Shown here piece after piece: positions 8,741 through 16,192 of a stretch of 22,165 nt of DNA. A model generated the notes under the pieces. That model saw nothing but the letters and a program-made list of their open reading frames with translations. It was not told the origin of the DNA and searched no databases. The position numbers and the translations under genes were made by a program. Origin of the DNA: Clostridium sp. 26_22 (GTDB taxonomy: Bacteria > Bacillota > Clostridia > TANB77 > CAG-508); assembly GCA_001916005.1 (NCBI GenBank), contig MNRP01000003.1, forward strand, positions 1-22,165, read 5' to 3'. Position 1 is the first letter of the stretch. The number at the start of each line of letters is the position of its first letter.

Positions 8741-9040
8741 ATGTTTAGATTTCCATATTTGGGGTTCCCTTATGGTTACCCTTATTACAACTATTCTAAC
8801 AAATATTATTATAATAAAAACATTGAAAAAAAAGAAGAAAAAACTAGTATTGCAACTCCTGATGAGCCTCGCTCTACTAGTCCTTCTTCTACTTCTAATG
8901 TTCAACCTATTTTCGAAATTTTTGGTATTAAATTATTTCTAGATGATCTTATTATTTTAGGAATTCTTTTCTTTTTATATAAAGAAGAAGTTAAAGATGA
9001 TATGCTTTATATTATTTTATTTTTGTTGTTATTTGCTTAA
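8741..9040 (+). CDS. Small membrane-associated hypothetical protein, 99 residues
   Basis: The N-terminal 23 residues are Tyr/Phe/Gly/Pro-rich (FPYLGFPYGYPYYNYSNKYY), followed by a charged Lys/Glu stretch, a Ser/Thr/Pro linker (about 38-54) and a hydrophobic C-terminus. The C-terminal half (IFGIKLFLDDLIILGILFFLY, then EEVKDD, then a second hydrophobic run to the end) looks like a helical hairpin and matches a pattern I recall from small clostridial proteins of unknown function. It begins one base after the upstream stop (ribosome binding site AAGGAG about 8728-8733), so it forms a pair with that gene. It ends only 7 bases from the convergent minC gene, with no convincing terminator between. 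A sporulation role is possible but is a guess. Confidence 0.75.
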   Translation: MFRFPYLGFPYGYPYYNYSNKYYYNKNIEKKEEKTSIATPDEPRSTSPSSTSNVQPIFEIFGIKLFLDDLIILGILFFLYKEEVKDDMLYIILFLLLFA

Positions 9041-9047
9041 AAAGCTA

Positions 9048-9659
9048 TTATTCTATTATTATTTTATCGCCATCTATACTTACATATGCTTGTTTGTGCA
9101 TAGTTTCTTCATCTCTGTTTATTTCTTTTACAATATTTGCGATTCTTATTTGTACTGCATCAAGATTTCCTGCAGATATAAATGCTTGTTTATTTCCTTT
9201 TGCTCCAGCATGTGCTAAGCCTCTTAAATTTCCTAATACAACGATATTGTCTGATGCAATTACTTCTGCCCCTGAATTTACATCTCCTAATATTACGATA
9301 CTTCTTTCTGCTTCTAATCTTTGACCAGACCTTAAAGAACCTCTATGAAATTCCGTTTCAGAAATTCCTATTTCTTGTTCGAAAGTTCTTTTTATACTAG
9401 AAAGCCCTAACGTTTTAGGCATATCAAATTCTATTTCTACATCTATTGTATCTTTTATTATTTCTTGTATTTCATCTATTTCTTTATTTTTTAATATTTT
9501 TCCAACTACTCTAATTGGTGTTTTTTCATTTTTATATAATTTTTTCAATTCTGGTAATTTTTTTCTTAGTGTATCTAAAATTTGTTCTTGTTTTGCATCT
9601 TCCGCTATTTTTATTATAATTTCATTTTTCTTTAAATTTATACTAATACAATTATTCAT
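9048..9659 (-). CDS. minC: Septum site-determining protein MinC
   Basis: MinC inhibits FtsZ polymerisation and, with MinD, blocks division away from midcell. The 203 residues match the usual two-domain length. Residues 1-80 are the alpha/beta N-terminal domain that acts on FtsZ. Residues 104-200 are the right-handed beta-helix C-terminal domain, with LRSGQ (109-113), GDVNSGAEV (125-133) and GNLRGLAHAGAKG (143-155), which carry the MinD-binding surface in the family. The start is the ATG at 9659, preceded by AGGAT. It is the last gene of the shape operon, 25 bases after mrdA. Normally minD follows, but here the next gene is convergent and unrelated, so neither minD nor minE is adjacent. Confidence 0.92.
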   Translation of the reverse strand: MNNCISINLKKNEIIIKIAEDAKQEQILDTLRKKLPELKKLYKNEKTPIRVVGKILKNKEIDEIQEIIKDTIDVEIEFDMPKTLGLSSIKRTFEQEIGISETEFHRGSLRSGQRLEAERSIVILGDVNSGAEVIASDNIVVLGNLRGLAHAGAKGNKQAFISAGNLDAVQIRIANIVKEINRDEETMHKQAYVSIDGDKIIIE

Positions 9660-9684
9660 TTCTACATCCTACTTTCTAAGTAAT

Positions 9685-11802
9685 TTATCTCATATTTTCT
9701 GTGTATGCAGTAGCAGTCATATCTTCTGTAACGTTTTGTGTATTCATTCCAAAATATTCTGCCATTATATCTCTTACCGCTTCTGCTGTATAGTTTCCGT
9801 GACCACCATTTTCAACCATTATTACTACCGCAATTTCTGGGTCATCATATGGTGCAAATCCTGCAAACCATGCATTTACTATATCATTATTATTAGAATC
9901 TTTACCAGCTTCTGCCGAACCAGTTTTTCCTCCAACTTCTATATTAAAGTTTTTAAATCTCACATATGCTGTTCCTGATTCATCTGATGTAACTGATTTC
10001 ATTCCTTGTTTTACAGCATCAACATATTGTTTATTTAATGTGATATCTTCTTCTGAATTTTCTGTCTTACTTCCTAATTTTTCTGTTACAAATTTATTTA
10101 TTTCATCTTTTGATACTTCTGTTCCATCTGATTTTTGAACTGTCTTTATTATTGTTGCATCTATTTTATTTCCACCATTTGCAATCATACTAATATATTT
10201 TGCCATTTGTAATGGTGTAAATCTATTATAACCTTGTCCTATTGCTGCATTTAGAGTATCTCCAGGATTCCAGTTTTGTTTGATTGATTTAACATAATCT
10301 TTGCTAGCTAATGTTCCTGCTGTTTCATTTGGTAATTCTATTCCTGTTTTTGTTCCTAATCCAAAATATTTTGCATATTTATTTAAATTATCAATTCCCA
10401 TTCTATCTGCTGTTTCATAGAAGAAATAGTTACAAGATTTTTCAATCGCCCCTATAACATTTAATGAACCATGTCCTCTATGGTAGTCTGTATAATACCA
10501 GCAATCCCATGTTGCTCCATATTTTTTATACTGTCCAACATCATTTATTCTATCATTTAATGTTATACTTCCAGATTCTAAACCTGCTATAGCCGTAACC
10601 ATTTTAAATATAGAACCCGGTGCATATGCACTTTGAATTGTTTTGTCTAATAATGGATGTGCTTCATTATTCAAATAGTTATTCCATTCTTCTGTCCCTA
10701 TTCCATTTGCAAAAGATTGTGGATTATAATCTGGGTAACTTGCCATAGCTAAAACTTCACCATTTTTTACATTCATTACTACACAAGCTCCGCCTTGAGC
10801 ATTATATGCTTTTCCAAAGCCTCCATTTCTTATTTTTTCGATATTTGCTTTCAAAGCATTTTCTACTACTTTTTGTAACTTAGAATCTATAGTTAATACA
10901 ACATCATCTCCTGCTACAGCTTCCTTTTCAACAACTTCTGCTGTTGTTGTTCCATCAACAGCCATATCTATTTGTTTAGTACCATTTTTGCCCTTCAAAT
11001 ATTCTTCAAAAACTGCTTCAATTCCCGTTTTTCCTATAATATCGTTTTGAGTATATGTATCTTTTCTGGTTTGATACTCAGAGTCTTGTATTTTTGCTGC
11101 ATATCCTAATATATGTGCTGCTAATGTTCCCTCATTATATTTTCTTACAGGCTCAATACTAATACTTATTCCAGGAAATTCATCTCCATTTTCACTAAAC
11201 TCTGCAACAGCTTCTCTTGGAACATCTTTTGCTATTGTAAGTGCTTTAGTACTACTATACCCTTCTTTTGTAATAGCATATCTTATTGCTATTATTTTTC
11301 TTATTTCTGTAACATCATCATTTTCTATTTTGTATTTATCTTTAAATTTATAAAAAGCCTCTTCTGCTGTTGCATTTTCACCTATATTATAACTTTTCTT
11401 CCAATTTTTTAAAGTTTCATCTGATATTTTAAAAGAAAAAGGATTTATATTAATTGGAAAAGAGTCTGAATAGCTAACTTGATATTTTTCTAATACATTT
11501 ACGATTTTTAATATTGAATTATTTAATGTGTTATTATCTATTTTACTTTTATATAATTCGACATTAAATTTTTGAGAAGATGTAACTAATACATTTCCTG
11601 ATCTATCTAATATTTCTCCTCTTGCTGCTAATAATGTACTTTCTCTTGTTAGTCTTGTGTTTGATTCTTCTCTATATTCTTTTCCATGTATAATTTGTAA
11701 ATTAAATAATTGAACTATCAATATAATTCCAATTATATATGTAAAAACTGTCATCGTATTATATCTAAGATTTATGCTTTTTTTATTTATTTTCTTTGCC
11801 AA
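9685..11802 (-). CDS. mrdA: Penicillin-binding protein 2, elongation-specific transpeptidase
   Basis: Class B PBP that crosslinks peptidoglycan during rod elongation together with RodA and MreBCD. It has 705 residues: a cytoplasmic tail, one membrane anchor (about 19-38), a PBP dimer/pedestal domain (about 55-285) and a transpeptidase domain (about 300-690). The active-site motifs are all present: Ser397-x-x-Lys400 (PGSIFK), Ser456-Cys-Asn458, and Lys626-Thr-Gly628 (GGKTGSAEAG). The start is a TTG at 11802, chosen because AAGGTGA (11807-11813) lies 4 bases upstream and an ATG 16 codons in would cut into the anchor. It sits between mreD and minC, 37 and 25 bases away, as expected for the elongasome cluster. 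rodA is not in the window. Confidence 0.93.
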   Translation of the reverse strand: MAKKINKKSINLRYNTMTVFTYIIGIILIVQLFNLQIIHGKEYREESNTRLTRESTLLAARGEILDRSGNVLVTSSQKFNVELYKSKIDNNTLNNSILKIVNVLEKYQVSYSDSFPININPFSFKISDETLKNWKKSYNIGENATAEEAFYKFKDKYKIENDDVTEIRKIIAIRYAITKEGYSSTKALTIAKDVPREAVAEFSENGDEFPGISISIEPVRKYNEGTLAAHILGYAAKIQDSEYQTRKDTYTQNDIIGKTGIEAVFEEYLKGKNGTKQIDMAVDGTTTAEVVEKEAVAGDDVVLTIDSKLQKVVENALKANIEKIRNGGFGKAYNAQGGACVVMNVKNGEVLAMASYPDYNPQSFANGIGTEEWNNYLNNEAHPLLDKTIQSAYAPGSIFKMVTAIAGLESGSITLNDRINDVGQYKKYGATWDCWYYTDYHRGHGSLNVIGAIEKSCNYFFYETADRMGIDNLNKYAKYFGLGTKTGIELPNETAGTLASKDYVKSIKQNWNPGDTLNAAIGQGYNRFTPLQMAKYISMIANGGNKIDATIIKTVQKSDGTEVSKDEINKFVTEKLGSKTENSEEDITLNKQYVDAVKQGMKSVTSDESGTAYVRFKNFNIEVGGKTGSAEAGKDSNNNDIVNAWFAGFAPYDDPEIAVVIMVENGGHGNYTAEAVRDIMAEYFGMNTQNVTEDMTATAYTENMR

Positions 11803-11806
11803 TTTT

Positions 11807-11813
11807 TCACCTT
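11807..11813 (-). promoter_or_regulatory. Ribosome binding site setting the TTG start of mrdA
   Basis: The minus strand reads AAGGTGA, then four A, then TTG at 11802. No in-frame ATG has a comparable site. Confidence 0.75.
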
Positions 11814-11839
11814 CTTCTTGTTTGAATTTTTTATAAATT

Positions 11840-12373
11840 TTAAAAATATCTTGTTAATATTCTATTTCCTTTATATTCATTTTCAATATAATAGCCAAAT
11901 TTTTGCATTAGTGGGTATAAAATAATTGTTAAAATTATGTTATATAAAATTTCAATTAAAAGAATAATTATAAAATTAAATATTTCAACATTCATTGAAT
12001 ATATAATATATTTCATAAAATATGAAGCAATTTCAAAAATTATAGTTGACCCAAATACCATAAATATTATTGTCATTCTACTATCTTTTGAAAAATTTTT
12101 ATCAAATATAACAGCTAAAATTCCAACTAATACTAATCCAATTAGATTTATTCCTATTTTTTCTTCCATTAATAAATCTAAAAATAATCCTATTACTCCA
12201 CCATAAATTGTACCTAAACTTTTATTACCAAATAATCCTATAAATAAAACATAAACAACAAAAAGATTTGGTTTTATACCAGCAATTGTAAACCAACTAA
12301 AAAAATTGGATTGTAAAAAATATATTATAAATGCTATTAACACTAAATTTATATTTATTAGAAATTTTTTCAA
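11840..12373 (-). CDS. mreD: Rod shape-determining protein MreD
   Basis: Integral membrane partner of MreC and of the elongasome. With the start at 12373 it has 177 residues and about five to six hydrophobic segments (for example INLVLIAFIIYFLQ, LFVVYVLFIGLF, GINLIGLVLVGILAVIF and FIIILLIEILYNIILTIILY), with the usual GLFLDLL in the third segment. The order mreC-mreD-mrdA supports the call more than sequence identity, which is weak in this family. A TTG start is preferred: AGAGGTGA at 12379-12386 is 5 bases upstream. A GTG at 12382 in the same frame would add three residues but lies inside that ribosome binding site. It follows mreC by about 20 bases. Confidence 0.9.
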   Translation of the reverse strand: MKKFLININLVLIAFIIYFLQSNFFSWFTIAGIKPNLFVVYVLFIGLFGNKSLGTIYGGVIGLFLDLLMEEKIGINLIGLVLVGILAVIFDKNFSKDSRMTIIFMVFGSTIIFEIASYFMKYIIYSMNVEIFNFIIILLIEILYNIILTIILYPLMQKFGYYIENEYKGNRILTRYF

Positions 12374-12378
12374 TTGGT

Positions 12379-12386
12379 TCACCTCT
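12379..12386 (-). promoter_or_regulatory. Ribosome binding site favouring the TTG start of mreD
   Basis: AGAGGTGA on the minus strand is followed by five bases and then TTG at 12373. It overlaps the alternative GTG codon at 12380-12382, which argues against GTG. Confidence 0.7.
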
Positions 12387-12394
12387 ATTCTTTA

Positions 12395-13210
12395 TTAATT
12401 ATTTTTTATTACTAAAACTGTATTTAATTTATTAAAATCTACTGCAGTATTAACTATTGCATATCTATCTGTAATATTTTTTGTTGACACTATTTTACCT
12501 ATTGTTCCAACATGAATTCCCTTTGGGTAAATCCCACCTAATCCTGATGTTTCAACACTATCTCCTTGTACAATATTTGCATCTGTTGATATATACATAG
12601 CTTTCAATTCTGAATTATTATTTAATGTGCCTTTACATACAATACTATCTTTATTTGTACTCATTAAGCAACTTACAGAACTTGCTGTGTCTACAATTGT
12701 TCTAACTTTTGCTGTTGAATCTGTTACTGAAATTACATTTCCAACCAATCCTTCATCTGCAATTACTGTCATATTTTCTTCAACACCATCTTTTTTACCT
12801 ATGTTAATTATTACTGTTTTTGAATAATTACTAATATCTTTGTTTATTACATAACCTGGTATTGTTTTATATTCTCCGTATTTTTCTGTTAAATTTAAGT
12901 ATTCTTTTAAGGTTTCATTTTCTGATTTTATATTTTCTAATTCTCTTAGCGATTGTTCCAATTTGCTATTTTGATTTTTTAATTCTTGATTTTCTGCCTT
13001 TAAATTACTAATATCTGTAAAAAATGTAGAATTTCCGCTTACTTTATTTTTTAAATATGTTAGCCCATTTTGTACAGGCATTATTAATTTATTTGCAATA
13101 TTTTCAAAAAAAGTTGTATTATCTTCTATATTAGAAAAAACTACTATTAAAATTAAGATTACTATTGTAATAACAATTCCTAATATACCTGTTTTTTTGG
13201 TTCTATACAT
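12395..13210 (-). CDS. mreC: Rod shape-determining protein MreC
   Basis: Bitopic scaffold that links the MreB filament to PBP2 outside the membrane. From the chosen start it has 271 residues: a short basic tail (MYRTKKTG), one membrane helix (about 7-26), a coiled coil (about 63-106, with ISNLKAENQELKNQNSKLEQ-type heptads) and a double beta-barrel domain (about 110-268) containing NIGKKDGVEENM, DEGLVGNV and GLGGIYPKGIHVG, hallmarks of the family. The start at 13210 is chosen because GTGAGGA (13216-13222) is 5 bases upstream; an in-frame ATG at 13228 would add six residues but has no ribosome binding site. It lies between mreB (31 bases upstream) and mreD. Confidence 0.92.
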   Translation of the reverse strand: MYRTKKTGILGIVITIVILILIVVFSNIEDNTTFFENIANKLIMPVQNGLTYLKNKVSGNSTFFTDISNLKAENQELKNQNSKLEQSLRELENIKSENETLKEYLNLTEKYGEYKTIPGYVINKDISNYSKTVIINIGKKDGVEENMTVIADEGLVGNVISVTDSTAKVRTIVDTASSVSCLMSTNKDSIVCKGTLNNNSELKAMYISTDANIVQGDSVETSGLGGIYPKGIHVGTIGKIVSTKNITDRYAIVNTAVDFNKLNTVLVIKNN

Positions 13211-13215
13211 ATTTT

Positions 13216-13222
13216 TCCTCAC
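13216..13222 (-). promoter_or_regulatory. Ribosome binding site favouring the ATG at 13210 for mreC
   Basis: GTGAGGA on the minus strand, then five bases, then ATG at 13210. The longer alternative start at 13228 is preceded only by A/T-rich bases. Confidence 0.65.
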
Positions 13223-13241
13223 TTTCATTTTTCAATTATTC

Positions 13242-14273
13242 TTATCTTCTTTTTCTTGCATTTATTAAAACTGTTTTTAATCTTTCTAAATCTTCTAAAG
13301 TTTTTCCTGTTCCTCTTACTACACAATCTAGTGGTTCATCTGCAATATATACAGGCATTCCAGTTTCTATACTTAATAATTTATCTAAATTTTTTATTAA
13401 AGCTCCTCCACCTGCTAGAACTATTCCTTTTTGCATAATATCTGATGATAATTCTGGTGGTGTTTTTTCTAGTGTTGCTTTTACTATATCAACTATTTTA
13501 GATATTGACTCTCTCATAGCTTCTTCAACTTGTGAAGATTTTATTTTTACATTTCTTGGTAAGCCATCTGTTAAGTCTCTACCTCTTACTTCTATTTCTA
13601 TATCTGTCATAAGTGGCATTGCACAACCAATTTGAATTTTTATTTGTTCAGCTGTTGTTTCTCCTATTGCTAAATTCATTTCTCTTTTTACATAATTTAC
13701 AATGTCCTCATCAAGTTCATCTCCTGCTACTCTTAAAGAATGGCTCAACACTATTCCACCTAATGAAATAACTGCAACTTCTGTTGTTCCTCCACCAATA
13801 TCTACAATTATACTTCCACTTGGTTCTGCAACATCTAATGAGGCACCTATAGCAGCTGCCATTGGTTCTTCTATTAAATAAACCTCTTTTGCTCCTGCTT
13901 GCATTACAGATTCCTCTACTGCTCTTTCTTCTACTTCTGTTATTCCTGATGGCACACCTACTACAACTCTTGGTCTTCCTATGCTATATCTTTTTTCTAC
14001 TTTTCCTATAATATTTTTAAGCATTAATTGAGTTGCTGTAAAATCTGCGATAACACCATCTTTTAATGGTCTAACTGCTTTTATTTGCTCTGGAGTTCTT
14101 CCAAGCATTTCTTTTGCTTCATTTCCTGTTGCCATGATATTTCCAGATTTTCTATCTATAGCCACGACTGATGGTTCTTTTAGTACTATTCCCTTCCCTT
14201 TTAATGTTACTAAAATATTTGCTGTTCCTAAATCAATTCCAATGTCTTTAGAACCAAATGTAAAGAATTTCAT
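13242..14273 (-). CDS. mreB: Rod shape-determining protein MreB (bacterial actin)
   Basis: ATP-dependent actin homologue that forms membrane-bound filaments orienting cell-wall synthesis. The 343 residues are the usual length. The N-terminal MKFFTFGSKD is the amphipathic membrane-binding end. Phosphate-1 motif is IGIDLGTANI (11-20), with connect-1 around VVVGVPSG (103-110), phosphate-2 VDIGGGTTEVAV (157-168) and adenosine motif GIVLAGGGALIKNL (283-296). Glu135/Glu136 in LIEEPMAAAIG sit at the site of the catalytic glutamate. The ribosome binding site is AAGGGAAGAG. It follows radC by 16 bases and heads the mreBCD set. No internal promoter is obvious upstream, so it probably depends on the promoter at 15388-15416. 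Confidence 0.96.
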   Translation of the reverse strand: MKFFTFGSKDIGIDLGTANILVTLKGKGIVLKEPSVVAIDRKSGNIMATGNEAKEMLGRTPEQIKAVRPLKDGVIADFTATQLMLKNIIGKVEKRYSIGRPRVVVGVPSGITEVEERAVEESVMQAGAKEVYLIEEPMAAAIGASLDVAEPSGSIIVDIGGGTTEVAVISLGGIVLSHSLRVAGDELDEDIVNYVKREMNLAIGETTAEQIKIQIGCAMPLMTDIEIEVRGRDLTDGLPRNVKIKSSQVEEAMRESISKIVDIVKATLEKTPPELSSDIMQKGIVLAGGGALIKNLDKLLSIETGMPVYIADEPLDCVVRGTGKTLEDLERLKTVLINARKRR

Positions 14274-14289
14274 TTACTTCTCTTCCCTT

Positions 14290-15024
14290 CTATTTTTCAT
14301 TTTTTTGTTTTTTTCTAGCCAATTCAGCTAGTTTTGCAGTTTCTAAGAAAACACTTCTAAAATTACTACCACCAACCACAATATGGTCCATTAATTCTAT
14401 ATCAAACATCATTGCCGCATTATATAATTTATCTGTATAATGTATGTCTGCCTCACTCGGTGTTGGATCTCCTGTTGGATGATTATGAACTAATATCATT
14501 TTAGGTGCTTTTATTTTTAATGCTTCTCCCACTATTTCTTTTATACTAATATTTACAGAGCTTGTTCCTCCTGATGCAATATTTATTTCTTTAAGTATTT
14601 CATTTTTTACATTCAATAAAAATAGTTTGACCAATTCTCGTTTTTCAAATCTCATTTCTTCAATTACTAAATCAGCCAAATCTTTTGTACTACATATTTT
14701 TATTTTTTTGTAATTAGATGGTTTTGACATTCTTATAGATAATTCACATATTGCTTTTAGTTGAATTGCTTTTACTCTGCCAATCCCTTTTATTTGCATT
14801 AATTCCTGTAAACTTATATTTTTTAAAAAATTTAAATCTCCTGCTTGTGGATCATAATTTAAATTTAATATTTTTTGTGCAATTTGAACTGAAGTCTCTG
14901 ATTTCGTTCCAGTTTTTATTATAATTGCTAATAATTCTGCATTTGATAATGCTTTTTCACCATATAACTCTAATTTTTCGTATGGTCTTTCTGCCTCTGG
15001 TAATTCTTTGATTTTTAATGACAA
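14290..15024 (-). CDS. radC: RadC family JAB/MPN-domain protein
   Basis: 244 residues with the standard layout: an N-terminal helix-hairpin-helix region (QIKGIGRVKAIQLKA, 77-91) and a C-terminal JAMM metalloprotease-like fold with His180, His182 and Asp193 in VHNHPTGDPTPSEAD, plus a glutamate near 130-133. Despite the old name, a direct role in radiation repair is doubtful for the family; its biochemical role remains unclear. The start is TTG at 15024: AAAGGATG lies just upstream, no in-frame ATG is near, and the family begins with the KIKELPE motif seen at residues 4-10. Lying directly before mreB is the standard position in Bacillus and Clostridia. Confidence 0.94.
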   Translation of the reverse strand: MSLKIKELPEAERPYEKLELYGEKALSNAELLAIIIKTGTKSETSVQIAQKILNLNYDPQAGDLNFLKNISLQELMQIKGIGRVKAIQLKAICELSIRMSKPSNYKKIKICSTKDLADLVIEEMRFEKRELVKLFLLNVKNEILKEINIASGGTSSVNISIKEIVGEALKIKAPKMILVHNHPTGDPTPSEADIHYTDKLYNAAMMFDIELMDHIVVGGSNFRSVFLETAKLAELARKKQKNEK

Positions 15025-15071
15025 ATTAAATCATCCTTTCTTTATTTAATTTGTCCCACATTTATCTTTTA

Positions 15072-15329
15072 TTATACTTTTTTATATATAAATACTGCTA
15101 TTATCATTCCAATTATACTTGCTATGTTTATTTTGAACATTAATCCAAAAGTTAATTTAAGTATGTTTAAATCTAAAACTATTGGACTTTCTAATCCAAA
15201 TTCTTGCTCAAATGAAAGCCACCAAAGCCAAGATACATTTCCTGCTAATTTTCCTAATAATCCCCCTATTACTAATCCTGATAAAATAAATACTAACAAT
15301 ATCCATACACTTTTATCTCTTGTTGCCAT
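15072..15329 (-). CDS. DUF4321 small membrane protein
   Basis: 85 residues with two membrane helices (about 8-29 and 62-83) and a short loop ending SPIVLDLNILKLTFGLMFKINIA. The pattern of a glycine-rich first helix (GLVIGGLLGKLAG), then a V-LDL-I-KLTFG stretch and a closing helix with a basic end (IYKKV), is that of the DUF4321 family, which is typical of Clostridia and commonly lies by radC/mreB. No function is known. The start is fixed by GGAGGT just upstream of the ATG at 15329. It is the first gene of the shape operon, 47 bases before radC. Confidence 0.85.
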   Translation of the reverse strand: MATRDKSVWILLVFILSGLVIGGLLGKLAGNVSWLWWLSFEQEFGLESPIVLDLNILKLTFGLMFKINIASIIGMIIAVFIYKKV

Positions 15330-15387
15330 TTTTAACCTCCAATTTTTTCTTCTTTCCTTACGGAAATGTAAATTTTATGATATTGAT

Positions 15388-15416
15388 ATTATATATTGTT
15401 TTTACCTTTTTTTCAA
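15388..15416 (-). promoter_or_regulatory. SigA-type promoter of the DUF4321-radC-mreBCD-mrdA-minC operon
   Basis: On the minus strand, TTGAAA (15411-15416), a 17-base spacer and a perfect TATAAT (15388-15393). Transcription would start near 15381, giving a leader of about 50 bases with a small hairpin TTTCC-GTAA-GGAAA (15353-15366) just before the ribosome binding site. No other promoter of this quality was noticed within the seven-gene block. Confidence 0.8.
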
Positions 15417-15422
15417 GTAATT

Positions 15423-15451
15423 TGCACAATTTTATTACCAAAAATTGTGCA
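15423..15451. promoter_or_regulatory. 11-bp inverted repeat between divergent promoters (candidate operator)
   Basis: TGCACAATTTT (15423-15433) and AAAATTGTGCA (15441-15451) are perfect inverted repeats separated by 7 bases. The site lies 7 bases from the -35 of the shape operon (15416) and directly abuts the -35 region of mecA. It has no T-run and sits in no known transcript, so an operator is more likely than a terminator. I do not recognise the regulator. Confidence 0.55.
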
Positions 15452-15480
15452 TTTAAATATAATAATATTAGTAGTATAAT
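15452..15480 (+). promoter_or_regulatory. Promoter of mecA
   Basis: TATAAT at 15475-15480, with a poor -35 (TTTAAA, 15452-15457) at 17-base spacing and a TAG just before the -10. The start would be near 15487, about 23 bases before the ATG. The weak -35 beside an inverted repeat suggests regulated expression. Confidence 0.55.
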
Positions 15481-15509
15481 ATAATTAATGATTATTGGAG
15501 GTATTATTA

Positions 15510-16142
15510 ATGAAAATTGAAAAATTAACGGAAAATAAAATTAGAATAATTATAAAGCAAGAAGATATGGAATCTAATAATATTGACTTACATAAATTTG
15601 TGTTAAAAAGTATTGAATCTCAAAGTTTATTTTTAAAAATATTAAATCAAGCTAAAGAAGAACTTGATTTTAATGTTGATGGCTATAAATTATTAATTGA
15701 AACCTTTTCTTCTTCAGATGATATTTTTATTTTCACTATAACTAAATATATAGATTCTGATTTTAGAAATTTTCAGAACACCTCTGATAAAAAAAATTTA
15801 AAAATTAGAAAAAAAACAATTAATAATGATTTAAAAATGAAAATAATTAATTTTAATAATTTTGAAGATTTATATGATTTTTGTAACATGCTTTTTAATA
15901 ATAAAATAAATATAAAAGATTTTTGCAAAAAAAATTCTTTATATTTATATAATAATGTGTACTATCTAATTTTAGAAAACATTGATATTACACAAATTAA
16001 TTTTAAAAAATTCAATTCCTATATCTCTGAATTTTCTACATATAAATCATATTCAAAAAATTTTGAATATAAACTCAAAGAACACGGAAAACTTATTATT
16101 AATAAAAATGCAGTTACTAAAATAATTAACGTTTTTTCTTAA
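15510..16142 (+). CDS. mecA: Adaptor protein MecA
   Basis: MecA targets substrates to the ClpC/ClpP protease and helps ClpC assemble. 210 residues in two parts: an N-terminal substrate-binding domain (1-80, starting MKIEKLTENKIRIII, with a D-x-x-x-N-x-I-D-L motif at 19-27), a Lys/Asn-rich linker (85-110) and a C-terminal ClpC-binding domain (110-210, FNNFEDLYDFCNML at 115-128, ISEFSTYKSYSKNFEYKLKE at 172-191). The length and domain order fit the family. The start is ATG at 15510 because GGAGGT (15497-15502) lies 7 bases upstream; an in-frame TTG at 15495 overlaps that site. It is a single-gene unit, divergent from the shape operon and closed by a strong terminator. Confidence 0.85.
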   Translation: MKIEKLTENKIRIIIKQEDMESNNIDLHKFVLKSIESQSLFLKILNQAKEELDFNVDGYKLLIETFSSSDDIFIFTITKYIDSDFRNFQNTSDKKNLKIRKKTINNDLKMKIINFNNFEDLYDFCNMLFNNKINIKDFCKKNSLYLYNNVYYLILENIDITQINFKKFNSYISEFSTYKSYSKNFEYKLKEHGKLIINKNAVTKIINVFS

Positions 16143-16150
16143 AATCCAAA

Positions 16151-16190
16151 AAAACAATCCACAATTTATATATGAATTGTGGATTGTTTT
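16151..16190. terminator. Bidirectional terminator between mecA and the M23 peptidase gene
   Basis: A perfect 16-bp stem, AAAACAATCCACAATT (16151-16166) against 16175-16190, with an 8-base loop. T-runs at both sides allow it to stop mecA on the plus strand and the peptidase on the minus strand. Confidence 0.9.
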
Positions 16191-16192
16191 AT

